10,186 nucleotides of DNA from Dehalococcoidia bacterium UBA5627 (GTDB lineage Bacteria; Chloroflexota; Dehalococcoidia; Dehalococcoidales; UBA5627): NCBI GenBank assembly GCA_002421585.1, contig DIKD01000096.1:1-10186 (forward strand). The letters run 5' to 3'. Below are positions 5,991 through 10,186 of the stretch, one piece after another. Both the position numbers and the translations under genes were made by a program. Below the pieces are notes generated by a model, which did no database searches, was not told where the DNA came from, and was given only the letters and a program-made list of their open reading frames with translations. Numbering within the stretch: the first letter of the stretch is position 1; each line of letters starts with the position of its first letter.

Positions 5991-6455
5991 ATGGATTACT
6001 TAGATACGGATATTGCTTTTATAGAAAAATGGGCGGACAGATGGCAATGTCTTTCTCATCTAATCTTTGAAAAGGTTCGCACTGATAAACCGACTGAGGA
6101 CGACAGGGTTCCAACGCCTGTTGAAGAAAACCTATACCAAGAGTTGCGTTCCTGGTTTATCGAAAATGAAATCAACTTTTTGCCTTTATGGAAGAAACAC
6201 TATCAGTCTTTGGATTGGGCTCTGAACATTGAAGACGACATTTTTTCTCAAATGAGAGACGCTGAAAAGCATTTGGAAAACCCTTTCTTAGCCGCTTATT
6301 GGGCACACAATCTTGAAGAGTTATTGCATTATATATCCCGTTCTTCCGAAGGATACCCGACCGAAAAAGAAGCTTGGGATTTTGCTATGATTCTATTAAT
6401 GTTGAATAGGATTGCTTCTTCATTTGTCAATGATTATTTAGATAATGACTTCTGA
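5991..6455 (+). CDS. Hypothetical all-helical protein
   Basis: I do not recognise this 154-residue protein. It appears entirely helical, acidic and rich in Trp and aromatic residues: WADRWQCLSHLIF (14-26), LRSWFIENEINFLPLWKKHY (52-71), FLAAYWAHNLEELLHYI (98-114) and a hydrophobic C-terminal helix, DFAMILLMLNRIASSFVNDY (130-149). The last is amphipathic rather than a clear membrane span. There is no signal peptide and no known catalytic motif. GGTGG (5982-5986) lies 4 bases before the ATG. A 116-base AT-rich gap separates it from the 318-residue gene, so it may be the end of that operon or have its own promoter. It converges on the nuclease-like gene. It could be a small partner, an immunity-type protein or an unrelated passenger; nothing here decides. 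Confidence 0.65.
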   Translation: MDYLDTDIAFIEKWADRWQCLSHLIFEKVRTDKPTEDDRVPTPVEENLYQELRSWFIENEINFLPLWKKHYQSLDWALNIEDDIFSQMRDAEKHLENPFLAAYWAHNLEELLHYISRSSEGYPTEKEAWDFAMILLMLNRIASSFVNDYLDNDF

Positions 6456-6483
6456 TAATTAAAATAAGGTTATTCGTAGCGAT

Positions 6484-6499
6484 GAGAATCGGTATTCTC
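6484..6499. terminator. Weak hairpin between convergent genes
   Basis: GAGAAT-cggt-ATTCTC is a 6-bp stem with a 4-base loop, in the 81-base gap between the convergent 154-residue gene and the nuclease-like gene. Its position suits a terminator, possibly for both directions, but no proper T-run follows on either strand. Confidence 0.3.
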
Positions 6500-6536
6500 T
6501 CATTTATACAAACAGTATAATCTTTCACACCATCAA

Positions 6537-7775
6537 TTATGAAGGTATTTCAAAAACCAATACGGTTAAGACTACTTCCTTCAATATGTCATCAGGGTGC
6601 GTAAGAATAAAACGGAAGCCATTTTCAGGTTCATAATCAATTTTTTCATAAAAGTTAGGGTGTGTACGAACAGCTTTGGGAATTTTGGCTAAAACAGAAG
6701 CAAACAAGCTATCATGAATAAACATTAATAACGCCAGCTTCCCATCTGCCCATGAAGAATACTTTAATAACTGATTTATATTATCCAGTAATGCTTTAGG
6801 TCCACGCCAAAATTTACATTCGGCAGTAAATACATTTTTGTCCCTTTCCCTTAATTGAATATCGGTTTTTCCGCTAAAGACAAAAAGCTCTTCGTTTGCC
6901 ATCCCTTCATATTGAGCATTTAATGGAATAATAAAAAGGTTTCTGATTGCCTCTTCACTAAGCGAACGAAAAACATGCGGACTTCGGCTAATCATCGATA
7001 CCGCATCGGATATTATAGATAAAATGTTTTCATATTCCTCCATTTCAAGCGCTGGCTCACACAAATAAGGGGCATCCTCCATTGGTGGCAATACGGGATG
7101 TAACTGGCGTTTAATATCAGGGACGACAAGCGGAGTATAATTTGTATGCTGAATAGTAAAATCAAGGCCCGAGACTAGACCTTTTACTTTAAACAGTCTT
7201 TGCCTCATTTTCCTTATTTCTGATAAAGCTATGATTTTTATCTCATCATTATATAGTTTAATATCCGCCTCGAGCCAGCTTAACCACTTTTTAATTTCAT
7301 CCAATTCATGAAAAAACTCTGTTCTTATATACTCCAAATCATTTGTAGCGGTTTCAAATTCTAAAATGAGATGATTTTCTTTTATTATAGCTCTAGGGCT
7401 ATCACCACGCGGATATGTGCCATGTACGGGTCGTATTTGAAATAATTCCTTATCACCGGAAAAAGGAACATGATAGGAAAATAGAGTACCTCTAAAATAA
7501 TAAGGATGTTTACTATTATCAATTACACATCTATCAGCCTCTCCCGTCATATCTATTCGTGTCGATTCTTGATATACTTTAATATCTGACTCATTGATTT
7601 TTACAGACTCCAGTCTATATTTTTGTTCAAAATAATCTGCTAAATCCTCTGGATTGGTATTTAATAACCTGTCAAAATCCAACGAAAAGATTTCTTGCGA
7701 TATTTTCCGCGAGAGTTCAATAAATATCATAGAAAAGTCATTTAGACAAAATAGTTGTTCTGGATGTTCCCTCAT
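6537..7775 (-). CDS. PD-(D/E)xK nuclease-like domain protein
   Basis: This is a 412-residue protein with a C-terminal restriction-endonuclease-like domain. Numbering from the start chosen here, the core is GKTDIQL (302-308) followed by VFTAECKFWRG (315-325). D305, E319 and K321 fit the D...ExK metal-binding triad of PD-(D/E)xK nucleases. A preceding helix, SEEAIRNLFIIPLNAQYEG (273-291), could supply the first acidic residue. After the core comes a helix, NINQLLKYSSWADGKLALLMF. The N-terminal 200 residues have mixed strands and a charged coiled-coil-like helix (about 150-196) that I cannot assign. The start at 7775 is preferred because GGAG lies 6 bases upstream; an ATG at 7793 adds MHTEYE but has no RBS. 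The gene runs against the other island genes. It may cut DNA or RNA in defence or repair; the target is unknown. Confidence 0.75.
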   Translation of the reverse strand: MREHPEQLFCLNDFSMIFIELSRKISQEIFSLDFDRLLNTNPEDLADYFEQKYRLESVKINESDIKVYQESTRIDMTGEADRCVIDNSKHPYYFRGTLFSYHVPFSGDKELFQIRPVHGTYPRGDSPRAIIKENHLILEFETATNDLEYIRTEFFHELDEIKKWLSWLEADIKLYNDEIKIIALSEIRKMRQRLFKVKGLVSGLDFTIQHTNYTPLVVPDIKRQLHPVLPPMEDAPYLCEPALEMEEYENILSIISDAVSMISRSPHVFRSLSEEAIRNLFIIPLNAQYEGMANEELFVFSGKTDIQLRERDKNVFTAECKFWRGPKALLDNINQLLKYSSWADGKLALLMFIHDSLFASVLAKIPKAVRTHPNFYEKIDYEPENGFRFILTHPDDILKEVVLTVLVFEIPS

Positions 7776-7781
7776 TTCATA

Positions 7782-7785
7782 CTCC
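7782..7785 (-). promoter_or_regulatory. RBS that decides the nuclease-like start
   Basis: On the minus strand GGAG lies 6 bases before the in-frame ATG at 7775-7773. The ATG at 7793-7791 is preceded only by A-rich sequence ending in GTACA, so the shorter protein is preferred. Confidence 0.55.
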
Positions 7786-7866
7786 GTATGCATTGTACTT
7801 TTTTGAACAATATATTAAAACCTTTGGATATCTAAAAATTCTATTTATCATACCACTTTACAGTTC

Positions 7867-7970
7867 TCTCCCTTTAGCAAACAAAGATTAAGAGGGATTT
7901 TGGCACGCTACCCGGATAGATAGCGAAATATGCGTCAAATCTCCCTTAATCCCTCTTTTCCAAAGAGGGA
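7867..7970. repeat. MITE-like inverted repeat element
   Basis: This noncoding element of about 105 bases is built from inverted copies of one word. AGAGGGA occurs at 7891-7897 and 7964-7970. Its relatives TCTCCCT (7867-7873, 7940-7946) and TCCCTCT (7950-7956) occur in the opposite sense. The inner arms 7886-7902 (GATTAAGAGGGATTTTG) and 7936-7951 (CAAATCTCCCTTAATC) are imperfect reverse complements. The right end is a perfect 9-bp hairpin, TCCCTCTTT-tcc-AAAGAGGGA (7950-7970). CGCTA and TAGCG (7906-7910, 7921-7925) pair in the middle. This design matches non-autonomous miniature elements or dispersed intergenic repeats. It fills most of the gap between the nuclease-like gene and the NurA gene, at the right edge of the AT-rich island. 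Confidence 0.65.
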
Positions 7971-8015
7971 AATCTTGCAAAGACCATTAGAAAAATCCTT
8001 ATCCTTTTACCGAGC

Positions 8016-8044
8016 TTGAGTCATCAATCCTGATAAACTATACT
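8016..8044 (+). promoter_or_regulatory. Sigma-70-type promoter of the NurA gene
   Basis: TTGAGT (8016-8021) and TATACT (8039-8044) are separated by the ideal 17 bases. Transcription would start near 8051, leaving a leader of about 18 bases that carries the RBS AAGGAG (8058-8063), which is 5 bases from the ATG. Confidence 0.65.
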
Positions 8045-8068
8045 AATGTAATATATTAAGGAGTTCAG

Positions 8069-9277
8069 ATGTCGCTGGATTTAGATAAAATTGCCTCGCA
8101 GGTCGAGAAGATGACCGAACACATCGATGCCGGCGATGCCGAGCGGCAAAAACACCTGGCTAAAGCGATGTCGGTGCTTTGTGATAATTCCTTAAGCCTC
8201 GACGATTTGAAGAACAAAATCGTATCCGGAAAAATCAGCTGGATGCCTGCCGAACCGGTAGAAAACCTATCCAATAAATATTCTCCCGAAAAGCCTCCGG
8301 CAAACTTCACCATCCTTGCCACCGACGGCTCGCAAATCGACGTCGACCGCCATCACTCCACACGCTATTATCTCATTAACATCGGCAGCGTTTACTTAAA
8401 GTACGGGGATTGCTCCGATGCACGGCTTGAAAGCACACCCCGACTCTATTTCGATAAAACAGACCTGGTTATGACATCCCCAGACGGCAGTAACCGCGAG
8501 GTTGCAATCGAAGGCAACCTGCTTGGCATCAAGCGCGACATAGAAGAGTTTAAATGCCTGACGCAGATGGCATCCTCTCTAAAAGAAGAAATCCCCACCC
8601 TGCTGCTTGCAGACGGGACGCTTATTCGCTGGAATCTGATGAGTAAAGACATTCCGGAATTCATAGTCAGTGAATTTCTGGAGAAGGGTTTCTTGAAATG
8701 CCTCGATGACATTAAAGAAATCAGCGAAAAGAAAATGATGGCGCTGGCAAGCTATATCAGTTATCCGCGTTCTTCGGATGTTGTGGGAACCATTCGCATC
8801 TCCATCTGCCCATATGAACCGGTAAACTGTGACAAGTGCCGCCGGGAACACCCGAACGGCGATTACCCCTGCAACATTGTGGATGGCGTTCAGGATAAAG
8901 ACCTGTTTCTAACTCTTCTGGAAAAAGACGAGAGGTCAGCTATCTTTATCAGCCGTTCCTCAATCCAGGAACGCTATGGACTGCACCGCATTTATTTTTA
9001 TTATGTAAACATAGAAGGCGAAATCGCCCGGATAGAAATACCCGAGTGGATTGCCAGAAACAACACCCTTTTAAACCTGACGCACAGCTTAATACTCGAC
9101 CAGTGCCATAAGGGTCAGGGTTACCCGGTAGCCCTATCCGAAGCACACGAGCAGGCGGTAGTTACTGCTGCCGACCGCGGGAGTTTACAAACCTTAGTAG
9201 AAGCTTCACTTACCGACAAGAGTATACAGATAAATACATCGGCAAAAAGCTCCAGCAAGAGGACCAGATGGATATAG
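8069..9277 (+). CDS. NurA domain-containing nuclease
   Basis: This 402-residue protein carries a NurA domain, an RNase H-like nuclease fold. In archaea NurA works with the HerA helicase to resect DNA double-strand breaks; bacterial homologues are presumed to act in repair or phage defence. An N-terminal helical region (1-75) precedes ILATDGSQIDVDRH (82-95), whose D86 is the expected first metal ligand. LLADGTLIRW (179-188, D182) is the second acidic motif, followed by SYPRSSDVVGTIR (231-243). The C-terminal GYPVALSEAHEQAVVTAADR (351-370) is the last conserved NurA block (H360, D369). CDKC (254-257) with H261 and C268 may bind zinc or close a disulfide. AAGGAG at 8058-8063 fixes the start. No HerA-type ATPase is in the window. 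The stop overlaps the next gene by 10 bases. Codon use returns to that of the left flank. Confidence 0.88.
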   Translation: MSLDLDKIASQVEKMTEHIDAGDAERQKHLAKAMSVLCDNSLSLDDLKNKIVSGKISWMPAEPVENLSNKYSPEKPPANFTILATDGSQIDVDRHHSTRYYLINIGSVYLKYGDCSDARLESTPRLYFDKTDLVMTSPDGSNREVAIEGNLLGIKRDIEEFKCLTQMASSLKEEIPTLLLADGTLIRWNLMSKDIPEFIVSEFLEKGFLKCLDDIKEISEKKMMALASYISYPRSSDVVGTIRISICPYEPVNCDKCRREHPNGDYPCNIVDGVQDKDLFLTLLEKDERSAIFISRSSIQERYGLHRIYFYYVNIEGEIARIEIPEWIARNNTLLNLTHSLILDQCHKGQGYPVALSEAHEQAVVTAADRGSLQTLVEASLTDKSIQINTSAKSSSKRTRWI

Positions 9278-9663
9278 AAAATAAAGACACTGATGGCAAG
9301 AGGAAAATGGGAAGTTTGCTGATACACATCGGCAGGTTTATTGCATTTATAGCCGCCGCTTTTATGATTGTGATGCTGGTTAGTGAGGGGGCACTGAAGG
9401 ATATTTCGACCGGCGATATGGCAGGAATACTTCTTATTGTACCGGGATTGATTGCCCTTGCCGCATACGTTATCTCTTATTGGAAGGCAAACTACGCCGG
9501 AATATTGCTGATTACCGTTTCTCTGGCATTTGCAATGCACTCTTTTTATTATCTGAGTAACGGACAGATTGCCCTCTGGATGCTAACAGGGATGCCGCAG
9601 CTTGTAGCCGGATGCTTGCTGCTTCTTGGTTGGAGGATTAAGAAAACCGGCTGGTTAATTTAA
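9268..9663 (+). CDS. Small four-helix membrane protein
   Basis: This 131-residue protein has four hydrophobic segments (about 17-39, 51-71, 76-95 and 101-121), a charged N-terminus (MDIENKDTDGKRK) and a short basic end (RIKKTGWLI). It is an integral membrane protein without recognisable catalytic or transport motifs. Similar short proteins with this layout occur in Chloroflexota as uncharacterised families. The ATG lies inside the end of the NurA gene, overlapping it by 10 bases in another frame, so translation is probably coupled and the two share a transcript. M14 is a possible later start. The overlap suggests common regulation but not necessarily a shared function. Confidence 0.82.
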   Translation: MDIENKDTDGKRKMGSLLIHIGRFIAFIAAAFMIVMLVSEGALKDISTGDMAGILLIVPGLIALAAYVISYWKANYAGILLITVSLAFAMHSFYYLSNGQIALWMLTGMPQLVAGCLLLLGWRIKKTGWLI

Positions 9664-9762
9664 ATAACAGATCACTTCCCTCTATTCGTTACATAAATAG
9701 CCCATCAACTCTTGCAATACCTATCTTTAAACATAAAAAAACGTTAGAATAATATACATGCT

Positions 9763-10186
9763 ATGAAAAAATTATTATTATCGACACTACTCTGCTTGTT
9801 GCTTTTCATAACCGGCTGCGATTTATTCTTCTTCCCGAAAGAAGGATATTTATACTCGGAGAGCGGTGCGGTTATTGTCGGCGGCGATAACAAACCCATT
9901 CAGCTCATTAACAACGAGGATGCCTCCAACCCTACCTGGGATGAACTGCTGCTATTTATATATGAAGACGATACCAATACCCTGCCCTACATCAAGGACG
10001 GACCGGAAGCCTTTGTCTGCAGTGATTTTGCCGAAAGTCTGCACAACAATGCCGAAGCAGTTGCCATAAGAGCCGGCTGGGTCAGTATCGATTATGCGGA
10101 CGGTAGCATCGGGCATGCCGTAAATGTATTCGAAACCAGCGATATGGGGCTGGTATTTATCGATTGCACCGGCGAACTGTTAAAGA
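9763..10186 (+). CDS. Transglutaminase-like lipoprotein (partial, runs off the right edge)
   Basis: This frame is open from the ATG at 9763 to the end of the window (141 codons), with no stop. It begins MKKLLLSTLLCLLLFITGCD, a lipoprotein signal peptide with lipobox ITGC and modified Cys19, so the mature protein should be lipid-anchored outside the cytoplasmic membrane. Then come WDELLLFIYEDDTNTLPYI (59-77), FVCSDFAESLHNNAEAVAIR (84-103), GHAVNVF (117-123) and VFIDCTG (131-137). C86, H118 and D134 are in the order and spacing of the papain/transglutaminase-like Cys-His-Asp triad. Members of this fold act as peptidases, transamidases or binding proteins; which applies here is unknown. No RBS is visible; TAGAAT (9745-9750) could be a -10 box giving a very short leader. 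Upstream, 9664-9762 holds no gene. Confidence 0.85.
   Translation, partial: MKKLLLSTLLCLLLFITGCDLFFFPKEGYLYSESGAVIVGGDNKPIQLINNEDASNPTWDELLLFIYEDDTNTLPYIKDGPEAFVCSDFAESLHNNAEAVAIRAGWVSIDYADGSIGHAVNVFETSDMGLVFIDCTGELLK

Noticed and set aside
9866..10069. 67-codon forward open frame near the right edge
   Set aside because: It lies in another frame inside the lipoprotein gene, whose signal peptide, lipobox and Cys-His-Asp motifs make that frame the real one.

Overview
The window looks like a bacterial chromosome segment carrying a small accessory island. The flanking genes are ordinary core or near-core genes: the end of secD, secF, a cation diffusion facilitator, a LysE-type exporter and a nitroreductase on the left; a NurA-domain nuclease, a small membrane protein and a transglutaminase-like lipoprotein on the right. 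A bacterial SecDF pair, Shine-Dalgarno sites, sigma-70-type promoters, a bacterial NurA protein and this lipoprotein type suggest an anaerobic Chloroflexota, perhaps Dehalococcoidia-like. That placement is an inference from gene content and is only moderately secure.

Left flank (1-3209): secD overlaps secF by 8 bases, so the two are translationally linked membrane subunits of the Sec translocon. SecF has Asn where the family normally has its proton-relay Asp. A CDF metal exporter with a Cys-rich tail follows. It converges with a LysE/RhtB exporter on the minus strand, with 4 bases of overlap. A single-domain FMN nitroreductase is divergent from the exporter.

Accessory island (about 3210-7860): this stretch is visibly richer in A+T and in AT-ending codons than either flank. 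A near-consensus promoter (TTGACA-18-TATAAT) with nested AATAGT/ACTATT half-sites drives a small DNA-binding protein (HARE-type winged helix plus a ribbon-helix-helix-like tail). Next comes a divergent, tail-less FtsZ/tubulin-like protein, then an unrecognised 318-residue protein, and after a 116-base gap an unrecognised 154-residue helical protein. On the opposite strand, converging on these, is a protein with a C-terminal PD-(D/E)xK nuclease-like domain. The order regulatory repeats, then DNA-binding protein, then tubulin-like GTPase resembles type III (TubZRC) partition modules, although the polymer protein is closer to FtsZ than to TubZ. This is the most interesting part of the window.

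Right flank (7867-10186): a roughly 105-base MITE-like inverted repeat marks the right edge of the island. A NurA-domain gene follows with a good promoter and RBS; its stop overlaps a four-helix membrane protein by 10 bases. The window ends inside a lipoprotein gene with a Cys-His-Asp transglutaminase-like core. No tRNA, rRNA, CRISPR array or insertion sequence was seen, and no gap between genes exceeds 300 bases.
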